From contig OX030961.1 in NCBI GenBank assembly GCA_943735955.1, positions 876,001-940,000 on the forward strand: a DNA stretch of 64,000 nucleotides, given 5' to 3'. Position 1 is the stretch's first letter. Every line of letters starts with the position of its first letter. A program made the translations under genes and the position numbers. The stretch comes from Piscicola geometra. Lineage: Eukaryota > Annelida > Clitellata > Hirudinida > Piscicolidae. Positions 1 to 10,219 of the stretch are shown one piece after another. The notes under the pieces are model-generated. The model did no database searches and was not told the DNA's origin. It saw only the letters and a list, made by a program, of their open reading frames with translations.

Positions 1-586
1 AGTTTGCCAAAATATATACCAGATTTGACATTACTGAGTAAAATTATTATTAATTACTCAAAAGAATATTTATAAAAGAAGTAAAGAAATTCATTTTGAA
101 ATTCATTGTTCATTTTACGATATATCTCGCCTCAGATAGTTTGCCGAAATGCTTCCGAGTACCGTTTCCAAAATATCCCTGCTGTTATAACAGCTATAGC
201 TGTAGTCAACCATCTAGCTGAATTAACAGGACCAACTTCAAGAGCGCCAAGATAAATAAGCTATTATATTAGAAATAAGAGGATCATCTATGTCTACTTT
301 CTTAAAAGATGAATTTATTTCAAGATTGGTAACTTCATCAAGCATTTTACAATTGGTCCACTCCACCTATTTGCACTTGAAGATTTGCCAGTCAAAACTG
401 TCATTAACTGTCAGAAAAGTAATTAATTGGTATGTAATATGCAAACAATCCAATTTAACTTATTTCCCAGATTCATTTCAACTAAATGCATAACTCCTCC
501 TTCCCTTCCCGAGTTCAAATTGGTAGAATCTCTTCCTATTGCTTGCAACGTGGTATTCATTTATTTCATCACAAGAAATTCAGTTT
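1..586. other. Intergenic DNA, nothing recognised
   Basis: AT-rich sequence upstream of LINE-A. The only notable string is a 'tttgccgaaatgc' near 140, which resembles the ends of the MITE at 21.7-22.2 kb. The short ORFs here have no recognisable content. Confidence 0.5.
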
Positions 587-1199
587 TCGGGCAGATGGGG
601 TTCGTCAGCCCGGGAAGGCAACCCATCTAGGAGAAGGAAAACTCTGACTACCAACCGCTGCTGCCTTGCAGGCTATCCATTCATGGAAAAGGCTTCGGGA
701 GTCAACCCCGAGGAAAAATCAGGAGTCGGAGTCCCTAAGGCGGTGAATCGTCATCTATGATTTCCTTCCGGCAACTCCTGCAGCCAAGTCGGCTCTGAGC
801 GTGGTGCTTGCACCCCCTTGGATCTAGTCGACGAAGCCGAGAGGGGGGTTCTGTTGTTTGGGCAGCACAAGACCTCCACACGCTTTGCCCAGGCTAGCGC
901 CCTGGAGATGTCACTCCAGTCTCGCTTTACGGCGAGAGCACAAACAAGAAGACAGCAGTTTACGGGTTATAAGTCCTTGCTCAATTGGCGTAAAGCTGGA
1001 CGCCACGGGTTGTCTTCAATGGTAGGAGGGACCCTCGCAGTCCCATGGTAACTACCACCCGTCCTAAGCCGGGCAGCCCCCGGTCAATAAGGTGTTACCC
1101 GTCACGGCCTGCCTGCTTCAGTGGGTGCCTGGAGCTTTGAGCACAGCTCAACAAGCAGGCCGTTATCTTCACGCACCAAACAACTACAAATACAAAAAG

Positions 1200-2359
1200 A
1201 TGGAGATTCCAGCTCTCCGTATCGCAAGCTGGAACGTACGTACTATGCGCACTGGACTGAGTGATGACCTTCGTGAGATTGAAATCCTTCGCAAGCTGCA
1301 CAGACTAAACGTTGATGTTGCAGCCTTACAAGAAACGCGTCTTCCAGAGTCTGGATCCTTGAGGGAGGAACACTACACGTTCTTTTGGCAGGGAAAGAAG
1401 AAGAAGAGACCAGGGAACACGGAGTCGGCTTCGCCATCAATAACACCCTGCTTTGCATGTCCGAACCTCCTTCCCGCGGGTCAGAGAGAATCCTCACTCT
1501 ACACCTTCTCACAGCATCTGGAACTGCTAATCTTGTGTGCATCTATGCACCGACCATGCAGGCCAGCACCAAGACTAAAGATCAGTTTTACGAACAACTA
1601 AGCAGCGTTGTTGCCACAGTTCCTGCTTCCGAACACCTCTACCTTCTGCAAGATTTTAACGCCCGTGTTGGCTCTGACCACGACTCATGGCCAGATGTGC
1701 TGGGTCACCATGGCATCGGGAAAATGAACGAAAACGGCCAAAGACTACTCGAATTCTGTTGCTACCACAACCTGTACGTAACAAACACATACTTCCAGAG
1801 CAAAGCATGTCACAAGGTGTCCTGGAGACATCCAAGATTAAATCATTGGCATCAACTGGACTTGATCATCACCAGGCCCAACTCGTTAAACAACGTCTGC
1901 AGCACCAGAGCTTACCATAGTGCCGATTGCGATACAGACCACTCTCTGATCGCGTCAAAGATAAAGTTGCGCCCCAAGAGACTCCACCTCTCCAAGAAGA
2001 AATGCCAGCCGAAAATCAACACCTATCAGACCACCCATCAAGTCAAGAACCATAAGTTCATAGATCGGCTGGGGGAGCTGCAACACTGCGACCAAGAGCC
2101 TAATGCGGAAGTCAGATGGAACTCGCTCCGGAATACCATCTTCAGAACTGCTTTACTCACGTATGGTGAAAAGGAACACAAGAACACCGATTGGTTCGAA
2201 GCGAATGCGGCAGATCTTGAGCCTGTCATTGACGCCAAGAGAAAAGCATTGATCGAATACAAACGCGACCCGAGTCAGTCCACCTTCGAAGAGTTGAAAG
2301 CTGCCCGAAGAGAGGCCCAGCAGACGGCTCGACGCTGCGCAAATGACTATTGGCTTTAA
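1200..2359 (+). pseudogene. LINE-A endonuclease region (frameshifted)
   Basis: AP-endonuclease-like domain that would nick target DNA for retrotransposition. It starts at an ATG (1200) with the characteristic 'RIASWNVRTMRTG' and continues to 'VAALQETRLPE'. The frame is lost in an A/G-rich run near 1394-1412 and resumes in another frame with 'HGVGFAINNTLL', 'CIYAPTMQAS', 'LLQDFNARVG' and 'CDTDHSLIASKIKLRPK', matching endonuclease motifs (catalytic D/N and the terminal SDH-like 'TDH'). Compared with the inverted copy it lacks about 8 residues after 'EILRK'. The reading frame ends at a TAA (2357-2359), which is also in frame with the RT that follows. Confidence 0.8.
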
Positions 2360-4387
2360 CTGGCGAATAGCATTCAACAAGTGTCAGACGCTGGCAACGT
2401 AAGGAGCATGTATGAAGGCATCAAAAAAGCAACAGGCAAGTCAGCAAAGAAGACTGCACCCATAAAGTCCAAATCAGGAGAGACCATCACAGACAAAGAC
2501 AAGCAAATGGCAAATTGGGTCGAACACTATCTGGAACTTTATTCCAAAGAAAACTCTGTGACTCAGATAGCACTGGACGCCATTGAAGACTTGCCAGTCT
2601 TGGAAGAGCTGGATGTCGAGCCGACCATGGACGAACTCAGCAAAGCTATTGATGCCTTAAAGAGTGGAAAAGCACCAGGAGACGATGGTATCCCACCAGA
2701 AATAATCAAATGTGGTAAACCGTCTCTACTAAAACCACTTTACAAGCTCTTTTCCCTATGTTGGAGAGAAGGTAGAGTTCCACAGGACATGCGCAATGCC
2801 AAGATTGTCACCCTGTATAAGAACAAGGGCAACCGCAGCGACTGCAACAACTACAGGGGCATCTCACTGCTTAGTGTCGTGGGTAAAGCTTTTGCACGCG
2901 TTGTCCTCAACCGTCTCCAAGTCCTAGCAAATCGTGTGTATCCTGAATCGCAATGTGGCTTCAGATCAGGAAGATCTACAGTCGACATGATCTTCTCCGT
3001 GCGTCAGCTCCAGAAAAAGTGCAGAGAGCAGTGGATGCCGCTGTATATCGCCTTTATCGACCTAACTAAGGCATTTGACCTTGTAAGCAGGAACGGCCTA
3101 TTTAGGCTACTCAAGAAGATCGGCTGTCCACCTCGGCTGCTCAACAATACAACTTCTTATCACAAAAACACGCAAGGTGTGGTCAGCTACAATGGAGAGA
3201 CCTCAGAATCCTTCATAATCAAGAGTGGTGTCAAACAGGGTTGTGTGCTAGCGCCTACATTATTCGGTATCTTCTTCTCAATGCTGTTGAACTTTGCATT
3301 TAAAGAGTCTGCCGAAGGTGTCCATTTACACACCAGAAGTGACGGGAAACTGCTGAACATGGCACGCCTAAGAGCAAAGACAAAAATGTGTTGTGTCCTC
3401 ATCAGAGACATGCTGTTCGCTGATGATGCGGCCCTGGTGTCACACGCGGAGGAAAACCTTCAGCAGCTGATGAATCGCTTTGCTCAGGCTTGCAGGGAAT
3501 TCGGTCTGACCGTCAGTATAAAAAAAACCAACATCATGCGTCGAGACATTCCTGCTCCACCCTCAATCACAATCGACAATCAGGTGCTGAAGGCCACTGA
3601 CAAGTTCACATACTTGGGTTCCGTCATTACTAGCAGCCTATCCCTCGACATTGAGATTGATAAGAGGCTCGCTAAAGCAGCCAGCGTCATGGCCAGATTG
3701 AGCAAACGTGTATGGACCAACAACCAACTGATACGAAACACCAAGCTCAAAGTGTACCAGGCATGCGTTCTCAGCACTCTGTTGTATGGCAGCGAAACCT
3801 GGACCACCTATGCCAGGGAAGAAGATCGTCTCGAAAGTTTTCATCTTCGCTGTCTCCGACGCATCCTTGGCATAACATGGCAAGACAAAGTCACCAACAC
3901 AGCCGTACTCAATCAAGCCAACTCACTCAGCATACACCTCCTTCTATGCCAAAGACGTTTACGCTGGCTGGGTCACGTGCGTAGAATGGAAGAAGGTCGC
4001 ATACCCAAGGTCATTCTCTATGGCGAGCAGGCTACAAGACACCGTCCAGTTGGTCGCCCGCAACTACGCTTCAAAGACGTCTGCAAACGCGACCTCAAAC
4101 TTACGGGTATCGACCCTGGCAGATGGGAAGAGCTAGCCAATGACCGGAGGGGCTGGCGCCAGACTGTCCACAAAGACATTAAAAAGGAAGAACGCAGGCA
4201 ACATCTGGAATCCCGAAGGCAAAAAAGAAAAATGAAGCAGCAGAATCAGGCTCTCGATCCTTCATCCGACTTCACCTGCAGCCGCTGCAGCAGAGACTGT
4301 CGATCCAGGATCGGTCTGCTGAGCCACTCTAGAAGCTGCCGTCAAAGAACACATCAGAGCGCTATCATCATCTCACGAGATGGATGA
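2360..4387 (+). CDS. LINE-A reverse transcriptase with C-terminal zinc finger
   Basis: Long open frame in the same frame as the endonuclease, separated from it only by the TAA at 2357-2359; the first usable start codon is GTG at 2381. RT motifs in order: 'KSGKAPGDDGIPPE', 'NYRGISLLSVVGKAFARV', 'ESQCGFRSGRSTVD', 'FIDLTKAFDLVSR', 'SGVKQGCVLAPTLF' and the catalytic 'LFADDAALVSH'. The thumb/C-terminal part includes 'YGSETWTTYAREE', 'RLRWLGHVRRMEEGRIP' and a final CxxC...HxxxC finger ('CSRCSRD...LLSHSRSC'). It would copy LINE RNA at the nicked target. The frame is open throughout, unlike most other elements here. Confidence 0.88.
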   Translation: MANSIQQVSDAGNVRSMYEGIKKATGKSAKKTAPIKSKSGETITDKDKQMANWVEHYLELYSKENSVTQIALDAIEDLPVLEELDVEPTMDELSKAIDALKSGKAPGDDGIPPEIIKCGKPSLLKPLYKLFSLCWREGRVPQDMRNAKIVTLYKNKGNRSDCNNYRGISLLSVVGKAFARVVLNRLQVLANRVYPESQCGFRSGRSTVDMIFSVRQLQKKCREQWMPLYIAFIDLTKAFDLVSRNGLFRLLKKIGCPPRLLNNTTSYHKNTQGVVSYNGETSESFIIKSGVKQGCVLAPTLFGIFFSMLLNFAFKESAEGVHLHTRSDGKLLNMARLRAKTKMCCVLIRDMLFADDAALVSHAEENLQQLMNRFAQACREFGLTVSIKKTNIMRRDIPAPPSITIDNQVLKATDKFTYLGSVITSSLSLDIEIDKRLAKAASVMARLSKRVWTNNQLIRNTKLKVYQACVLSTLLYGSETWTTYAREEDRLESFHLRCLRRILGITWQDKVTNTAVLNQANSLSIHLLLCQRRLRWLGHVRRMEEGRIPKVILYGEQATRHRPVGRPQLRFKDVCKRDLKLTGIDPGRWEELANDRRGWRQTVHKDIKKEERRQHLESRRQKRKMKQQNQALDPSSDFTCSRCSRDCRSRIGLLSHSRSCRQRTHQSAIIISRDG

Positions 4388-4390
4388 ATG

Positions 4391-4950
4391 CCAACAACAA
4401 CCAACAATATCTAGTATTAGACGCCATTTGAAAATATTCTTCTTTTTAAAATTGAATCAAGCGACAAAAACAGAACAAATAAAAGATACTGAAAATAATT
4501 TAAGTTTCTTTTTTTCATCTTTTTTATTTATTTCTGATTTATCATTTTAATTTAATTAATGTATAAACTTGTTCTAAAAAATTGAAAATATTTAACAACA
4601 AAAAATATTGAAAAAACGCTTTTTTCAACTTTTTTCAACTCATTTTCCGAGTAGCTAAATATTGTCTGATTTCAGATTTTTTATGTTTTTGAGTTCCTCA
4701 TGGCAATCCTCACATTTTAAGATCATGTGTTGAAAAAATCAAAGTTTTAGGACTTTTTTCTTTCTAAATTGTTGAGTTTGAGTCATGTGTAGATGAGTCG
4801 TTCTGAAGACAGTATGTCTTCCATCTGCAGAGCTCATCTGCCTGGTGAAGTAGGTAGCCAGTGGGAGCTTGCAAGCTTTGCACTAGTGCTCAATCTGAAG
4901 CCCTAGCATTTCTTTCTGCAGATTTCTATTTGTCAAGGAATGGACGCTAA
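4391..4950. other. AT-rich intergenic DNA
   Basis: No gene seen. Poly-T/poly-A runs near 4500-4640, possibly 3' debris next to LINE-A. Confidence 0.4.
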
Positions 4951-6244
4951 TGGGTTAATCCAGAATCGATTACAGACCTACGATTTGCCATGTTTTACTT
5001 GTTTTTAAACAGAACGGAAAATCGTATCCAATACTGGATGCACTTTTTTGAAGAAAAGGAATATAAAAATATTATCCATGTAAAATATTCATAATAAATA
5101 CTACGATATTATACTTTCTAGCTATTTAAAATTAAAAATAGGCTAAAAACGCATGTCTTAAATTTCTTTTACAAATCTCAAATATTAAATATTTAGATTT
5201 ATGTTTTAGTTAGTTCAATCCGGTTCGATTTATTCAATCATAGGATTATTTAAAAACGTGTTTTTACTTTTCTCAATTTTAGAATACTTAATTTATATGA
5301 GTTTTTGACTATTTTGTTCATTCCAACAATTTCTGTTCTGATTTTAGCGTCCCGCTGATCATCGCGATTTATTAAGCAACTAGTGAGTAATATAATTGTA
5401 TTTTTTCTCTGAATACATTTCATGTGTAAAGAAAGATAAATTTTAAATATTGGGCTCTTATGTTTCTCTTTCGTAAAACCATATCATTATTTTATATCAT
5501 GCGCACCATGACATCAACACAAGTGTCTCAATTCTCATAATACTAGTATTAGGTGTCATGAATTTACAGTAATTTTTGTAGTATTTTTATAATACTAATT
5601 GAAGAATGCATTTAATGAAGAGTATTTTGAAATGAGCATCGTCTAATAATTTATTTCCTGAAGCTTTTAAACTAGTAAAATAGCACTGTTTGTCCCGTAC
5701 ATTAATACACTATCATGATTTGCTTGTTAATATAGATTTTTCTACAATACTGGGTTCTTTCAAAATAATTAAAGTTTTAACGTTAAAAAGTAATAGAATA
5801 TTAATTAAATTATTTTCAAAAATCATTTCATGAAATAAAAATAGCTATTTTAGTGAAAAATAATAAATTACGGAGGTTTAAATGGCCGTCATTACGGGCA
5901 CCATTTAAAAAAAGTGATTTTAAATTTTTCATTTACGCAGCAATGCAATGCGTCGCAGCATATAGTAACAATTGTGTGAAAAAAAGAAGGAAATAAAAAA
6001 CTAAACAAAAATTAAATTCAGAAATTTTATATTGTTTTTTAGATGAGGTTTTATGGCTGTCAGTTTTCACTGATAATCTGAAAAACTATTTGCTCAATTA
6101 AAAAAGATTAATGCAATTATTGTGTTTGAAATTATTTTTATACTCTATAATACATACATGAGTATATATAAAGCAAGCTTTTTTGTAATTAAAAACCTAA
6201 ATATAGAAAGACACAAAGTCTGTAGTCAAATCTGGATTAACCCA
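4951..6244. mobile_element. TIR element without recognisable ORF (MITE-like, 1.3 kb)
   Basis: The left end 'TGGGTTAATCCAGAATCGA' is inverted at the right end (6215-6244: '...AATCTGGATTAACCCA'). The right-end ~180 bp also matches, in the opposite orientation, a separate copy starting at 18943 (TGGGTTAATCCAGATTCGAC, then ACAGACTTTGTGTC). Terminal inversion plus an independent copy supports a DNA transposon with terminal inverted repeats. The 1.3 kb interior is AT-rich with no coding capacity, so it is non-autonomous. The target duplication was not resolved. Confidence 0.6.
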
Positions 6245-6374
6245 TATATTCATTTAATGGTTTTAATTTAAAAATTTAGTATTCAAATTGATTGGTTATG
6301 AAAGTAATCACCTTCTATAACATTTTTCATGTCTCCCTGGGGAATAATAATTATTTTTTAAATTATAAGTTTAT

Positions 6375-6640
6375 ACTTTGAGCAGAGGTCAAGGCTGATA
6401 TACACATTCGTTCTCCTTGGGCGTTCCACTGAGCTCGTTGGATGACCGAGTTCTCTGAATATTCTTGTTTGTTCAACATTTCAGATGATTGCAGAATAAC
6501 TGTCATCTCTCGGTTACTTAAAGCCTGTTTCACATGTGTGTGTGGTGCAAATGTCCCAAGAACTGATTTACATCTTCTTCGTCCGTTAGAAGGCTCCATG
6601 AAGCTTTTGAAGATTAAAAAATCATATTCAAAATACATAA
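6375..6640 (+). pseudogene. Fragment of the 54-56 kb unclassified transposase-like gene
   Basis: Nucleotide similarity to 55220-55480: both contain 'AAGGCTGATAT(A/G)CACATTCG', 'GAGCTCGTTGGA', a 'GATTG/TGAT..AGAAT..CTGTCAT' block, 'AAAGCCTG..TCAC' and 'GTGTGTG(T)GG'. The copy is riddled with indels and stops. It is an old partial relic of that family in the plus orientation. Confidence 0.6.
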
Positions 6641-6660
6641 CTTTAATTATGCATTTTTAA

Positions 6661-7253
6661 TTAAAATCTAGCTTTTCCGACAAATTCTTCTTTTTTGAAG
6701 TATATTTTATATTATATTATATTTATCTTATTTTCAATATAAAAAAAGGTAAAGAAATTTTCAATTTTTTTAATATTGTGAAACTTTCTTGGTGTTGAGC
6801 ACAAAGTAAATAAAAAATAGTAGAATGAAACTTCACAAAGTTTATTTTAGCTATAAAAGAAAAAAACAAAGTAAAAGATTCAAAAAATGAAGTTTTAGTT
6901 GTCATTAGCACCTGATGTTCATTTGATTGATTGTGTTGGTCTTTGCTTATTAGCTTATATCAAATTGATTAAAGATCTATAAAAAAATTAATAATTAATT
7001 ATAAGGCTTCGATTTTTTTATAATAATTGAACTCTAAAAATTTATATAAAAGAAAGGTTTTTCAGAGTTTTATTTAAACCATTTAATAGAATTTTTATTA
7101 TTCAGACATATTAAAATATCAATAATTTTATTTATAACACTAAAGTTAGAACATGTGTGATTGACTTTGAAACTGGTTTCTGATAAAAGATTCTAAAAGG
7201 CAGAACAAAGGGGGAAACAAAGCGAGCCAGTGGGGAATGGGTTGTAGGTTAAC
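6661..7253. other. AT-rich intergenic DNA
   Basis: No gene or repeat recognised apart from homopolymer-rich AT sequence. Confidence 0.4.
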
Positions 7254-7472
7254 TGCACACCAAAGAAATCGCGCTGCATGTGATAAATGCACATTTGATT
7301 TTGCACATTTCTTCTTTTTTACAGAAAAAACGTTAATTTAGGGTTAGGGTTAGGATTAGGGTTAGGGTTAGAGTTAGGGTTAGGGTTAGGGTTTTCAGAA
7401 AAATCGCATTTTAAGAATACATGTGCAAAATCAAATGTGCATTTAACACATGCAGCGCGTTTTCTTTGGTGT
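7254..7472. repeat. Palindromic (foldback/MITE-like) unit with interstitial TTAGGG repeats in its core
   Basis: The left arm (about 7254-7310, beginning GCACACCAAAGAAATCGCGC) is the inverted complement of the right arm (about 7420-7472, ending TTTTCTTTGGTGTGC). Both arms also share the stretch around AAATGTGCAT / ATGCACATTT. The loop (7338-7394) is a run of TTAGGG units, mostly perfect, with one 'ATTAGGG' and one 'AGTTAGGG' variant. It looks like a non-autonomous palindromic element that carries telomere-type repeats. Confidence 0.75.
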
Positions 7473-7599
7473 GCATTTCCCCTATAACCTGGGGAATGGC
7501 TTGTGTTATAATCACCGGAAAATCTGAAAAAGGAGAAATGAAGAAGGATCGATAAAGAGATACTTTGTCAATAGAAGCGCGTGTAACTCCGGGTCAGGG

Positions 7600-7745
7600 C
7601 GAGCACTGAAGTGGAGGGAAGCTTTGTCAATATCTTGTTGAATGAAGGCTTTGGGCTAAATAATTTGTTCAAAACGCGATGGTTGAGCGCTTTAGTACGC
7701 TTCTAAAGGGCGCTAAAAAAAGTATAACCGATTGATTGATTGAAT
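7600..7745 (+). mobile_element. LINE 3' end with TTGA tail
   Basis: The inverted pair 'GAGCGCTTTAG' ... 'AAAGGGCGCT', followed by 'GATTGATTGATTGA', is the same 3'-UTR hairpin plus TTGA-type tail as in LINE-B (minus strand, 11.47 kb) and at 52.2 kb. Only the 3' tip is recognisable; the 5' limit is approximate. Confidence 0.6.
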
Positions 7746-8254
7746 AGGACTATATATTCTTGAACAATTTACAAGAAGTTCGCTAGCCGTCATTTGTCCT
7801 TCAAAAAGGTCCCATGCAGCCCAAGGCTTCACTTCAAAAAACTTAGTTCGTTTAGACTGTTATTGTTGAAGCCTCCCTTCAATTAAGAGATAACATTGAC
7901 TCGGAGTTTCACATGCTTCTTCATACAAAAAATGAGCCTAAACATAAAAAGAAAGATGAGATTTTTTAGATTTATTATTTATGCCAGCCCTCGTCATGAT
8001 TATTAGTTCAAATAGACATACGATAGACAGTAATATTATCAAGAGACCAAAAACTATTATTGAAACAATCTCTATTTTTTTATATTAGTCCGTTCTTTCA
8101 ATGAAAAGACCTTGAAGATGTTTTAATGTGGTCCGTATGCTTTTGAGACTGTTAAATCCATGTAGCCAGTGGTGATTCGGTGTAAACACCAATATAAATT
8201 ACCTGAGTGAAGATATAAGAAGAACTTTAAGGAAAAAACAGAGACAATGGGAGT

Positions 8255-8690
8255 GCTATGAAAAAAAGAAAATTATGCGCTATACAAACTAGCAAGAAAC
8301 AAAGCAAAAAATGCAATTATAATAGATCGGAAACAGCAGGAGCGTAAAATTGCATTAGGTTCAAAATCAAATCCTAAGAAATGGGCTTTCACCAATTCCA
8401 AGAGAAAAACTCGGATTGGCATATCCGAGCTGCACCTAACAGGATGTGACAGATTACTGAACATTGCGACAACTGATTTTGAAAAGGCAGAAAGTCTCAA
8501 TAATTCATTTAAAAGTGTATTTACAGAAGTAAATAACGATAATTTTAATAAAATAGATAATATAACATTTAAAGAAAGATCTAATGATGGAGATGTCTCA
8601 AAGGATGAAACTTTTAACTTATTAAAAGAAATAAATGTAACAAAATTTGTTTCTAAAAATTATTTTAAATTAATTAAAATTAATGAAATT
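8255..8690 (+). pseudogene. LINE remnant (region between endonuclease and RT)
   Basis: Conceptual translation gives 'ARNKAKNAIIIDRKQQ', 'NPKKWAFTNSKRKTRIGI', 'DFEKAESLNNSFKSVFTEV'. This is the typical linker of Jockey/CR1-type LINEs, in which a Lys/Arg-rich stretch precedes 'KAE.LN.FF.SVFT'. Stops interrupt it, and neither an endonuclease nor an RT core is present. Identification rests on these family motifs only. Confidence 0.6.
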
Positions 8691-8717
8691 ATATAAAAAG
8701 TTTTTTTTTTCAATGAA

Positions 8718-8936
8718 AATCTTTTCTTGAAGACTTTTTATCCTAAAGACTTTTTATCCGGAAGACTTTTTATCCGAAAAACTTTTTATCCGAAAGAATT
8801 TTTATCCGGAAGACTTTTTGTCCGAAGACTTTTTATCTGGAAGACTTTTTATCCGAAGACTTTTTATCCGAAGACTTTTTATCCGGAAGACTTTTTATCC
8901 GGAAGACTTTTTGTTCTGAAAACTTTTTATCCTAGA
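8718..8936. repeat. Tandem array, ~16-17 bp unit (GAAGACTTTTTATCCG)
   Basis: About 13 imperfect copies of GAAGACTTTTTATCCG with small variants (GAAAAC, GAAAGA, TTGTCC). The ORF through it (KTFYP.DFLSGRLF) is an artefact of the repeat. It ends just before the LTR element starting at 8981. Confidence 0.9.
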
Positions 8937-8980
8937 ACCAGTGAATGTATATAAGCTTTTCCCTCAAATTGCAGAGCGCT

Positions 8981-9131
8981 TGTAGCGGCCCACTTATAGG
9001 CACGCACATGCACACGTGCTCACTAGACAGAAAGTCCTGGACATGCCTTTATTAAAGTACAATATATATAACGTTGTTTTCGTGTAAATAAATCTCTCTC
9101 TTTTGTGTCTCTGAACTTTTAACTCGTAATA
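8981..9131 (+). repeat. 5' LTR of the Gypsy-like element
   Basis: Shares with the 3' LTR the start TGTAGCGGCC, the strings GCACATGCACACGT, AAGTCCTGG, GTGTCTCTGAAC and the end AACTCGTAATA. It carries about 30 extra bases (TATATATAACGTTGTTTTCG region and AATAAATCTCTCTC) relative to the 3' copy, so the LTRs have diverged by indels, which implies an old insertion. The AATAAA may serve as a polyadenylation signal. Confidence 0.85.
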
Positions 9132-9132
9132 A

Positions 9133-9146
9133 TTGGTGACCCCAAA
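9133..9146 (+). promoter_or_regulatory. Putative primer-binding site
   Basis: TTGGTGACCCCAAA lies directly after the 5' LTR, where Gypsy elements keep the site that pairs with a tRNA 3' end. The tRNA species was not determined. Confidence 0.55.
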
Positions 9147-9156
9147 CACGCACGTT

Positions 9157-9333
9157 ATGGACGATTTAATACAACTCAATGTTACGTCAGAGGAGGAGAC
9201 GAGGGCAGAGCCAACAAATGTAAGCTCACTCAGCTTACCGGCGTTTTTCACCACAAACCCAAGATTGTGGTTCTGCCACGTGGAGGCGATTTTCTACACC
9301 CGCAGAGTGTCATCTGAAATAACGAAATACCAT
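9157..9333 (+). pseudogene. Gypsy gag, N-terminal fragment
   Basis: Starts at ATG 9157, about 25 nt after the LTR. 'LSLPAFFTTNPRLWF' and 'HVEAIFYTRR' match the opening of gag in invertebrate Gypsy elements (pattern LPPFW..NP.LWF..VEA.F..R). The frame is lost at about 9334, where foreign sequence begins (GGGCGGCGATCCTGG). The middle of gag, about 130 residues in relatives, is not found. Confidence 0.75.
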
Positions 9334-9660
9334 GGGCGGCGATCCTGGGGGGGTCCACCTTAATAGGGGTCCCCCCACTTTTTTTCCATTTATGTATTCA
9401 AAAATTTCTATTTGGAGATAAGCATAATCGTCAACCATGACATAAAGTAAATGTTTATACAGTAATAGATGGTGTGTATGTGTAGTTATAGTGATAGCTG
9501 CCTGAAGCAAAATTATTCTTTGCTTACTCAAATACTACTCCACCTACTCTTCTTTTTATATTTATGGATTTAAATTAATGAATTATTATTATAAAAACTA
9601 AATTTCTTATTTTTCAATTTTCGCAAGCAGACATTCTGAATGCTTTTCAGAATTTTTTTA
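9334..9660. repeat. Dispersed repeat inserted in gag (shared with 35.7-36.3 kb)
   Basis: Contains G-rich GGGGGGTCCACCTTAA, ATAATCGTCAACCATGACAT and GCAAGCAGACATTCTGAATG. The same strings occur inverted at 35.70-36.33 kb (TGGTTGACGATTATG three times, GGGGGTCCATGTTAAG, CATTCTGAATGTCTGCTTGC). It is therefore a copy of a family present at least twice in the window. Type unknown; no ORF. Confidence 0.6.
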
Positions 9661-9880
9661 ATTTTATTTTCATGGTCTGTATTATTCACAGCCTGACAGA
9701 CGCAGGTCATGTTACAATGGTTCAGAGGACCATGGTTCTTATGCGCCAGAGACGCCACTCCACACGACGTACACATCTTTCAATCCATACGTCGCAAACA
9801 CCGCATCATATACACCAGGTATATGATAGTTCACGGCTGCTTGTCAGGGATTCGAACTGGCAACCTTTAAGTTGCAAGCC
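9660..9880 (-). mobile_element. tRNA-derived SINE-like element
   Basis: On the minus strand, GTTCGAATCC (9848-9857) fits a RNA polymerase III B box. The minus-strand 3' part (AACATGACCTGCGTCTGTCA ... ACCATGAAAATAAAA) is shared with the short A-tailed insertion in LINE-A copy 2 at 49.03-49.13 kb. A B box upstream and a shared A-rich tail are what a tRNA-SINE shows. The A box is not convincing, and the 5' end is estimated from where gag resumes. Confidence 0.5.
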
Positions 9881-10219
9881 CCACTGGCAGAACTGGCGTT
9901 ACAAGCAGACAGGATGGTGGAACTTCAACAAGCCACCATCACACAAGTCTCAACGCCAACTCCACAAGCTTCAGCTCAAACTATGCCGGAGATCCATACG
10001 TGGCTGCAACAAATCACCACAAGTATGGCCACTTTAGCTGCTAACCAGAATCAACCACGAGGAAGAATTCGCTCAAACAGTCGACACAATTCACCTCGTT
10101 CCAGAAGCTCCAAAACCACGGCAGGCATGTGCTTGTATCACCAAAAGTTTGGGAAACAGGCACGAAAATGCACACCACCATGCACTTTCGCTCATTTAAA
10201 AGGCAGGGCCAGACAGTAG
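9880..10219 (+). pseudogene. Gypsy gag, C-terminal fragment
   Basis: Resumes with 'LAELALQADRMVELQQA', matching the gag helix before the nucleocapsid region. It ends with '[18 protein letters not shown]', the Cys/His motif typical of this lineage's gag C-terminus, and a TAG at 10217-10219. The pol frame overlaps its end in the -1 frame, as in elements using ribosomal frameshifting. The 5' boundary with the SINE is approximate. Confidence 0.7.

Larger units (their letters stand above)
587..4390 (+). mobile_element. LINE-A copy 1: non-LTR retrotransposon (APE endonuclease + RT)
   Basis: Nearly full-length non-LTR retrotransposon. From about 587 it aligns with the inverted copy at 47.65-51.65 kb, which has a longer 5' leader, so this copy is 5'-truncated or diverged. 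Order: GC-richer 5' leader (587-1199), AP-endonuclease domain, reverse transcriptase, and a C-terminal tail with RWLGHVRRM and a Cys/His finger. This layout is common in invertebrate LINEs often mis-annotated as 'craniofacial development protein 2'; the exact clade is not decidable by eye. The 3' end follows directly after the stop at 4387, and no clear poly-A tail or target-site duplication was found. Confidence 0.85.

Noticed and set aside
1092..1199. N-terminal extension of the LINE-A endonuclease to 1092
   Set aside because: The region is 5' leader; the ATG at 1200 begins at the conserved endonuclease start and is the same in copy 2.
6723..6911. 62-aa minus-strand ORF rich in Phe/Lys
   Set aside because: AT-rich composition alone explains it; no motif.
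8718..8954. Repeat protein KTFYPKDFLSGRLF
   Set aside because: Translation of the 16-17 bp tandem array; unit length does not preserve frame and there are no flanking coding signals.
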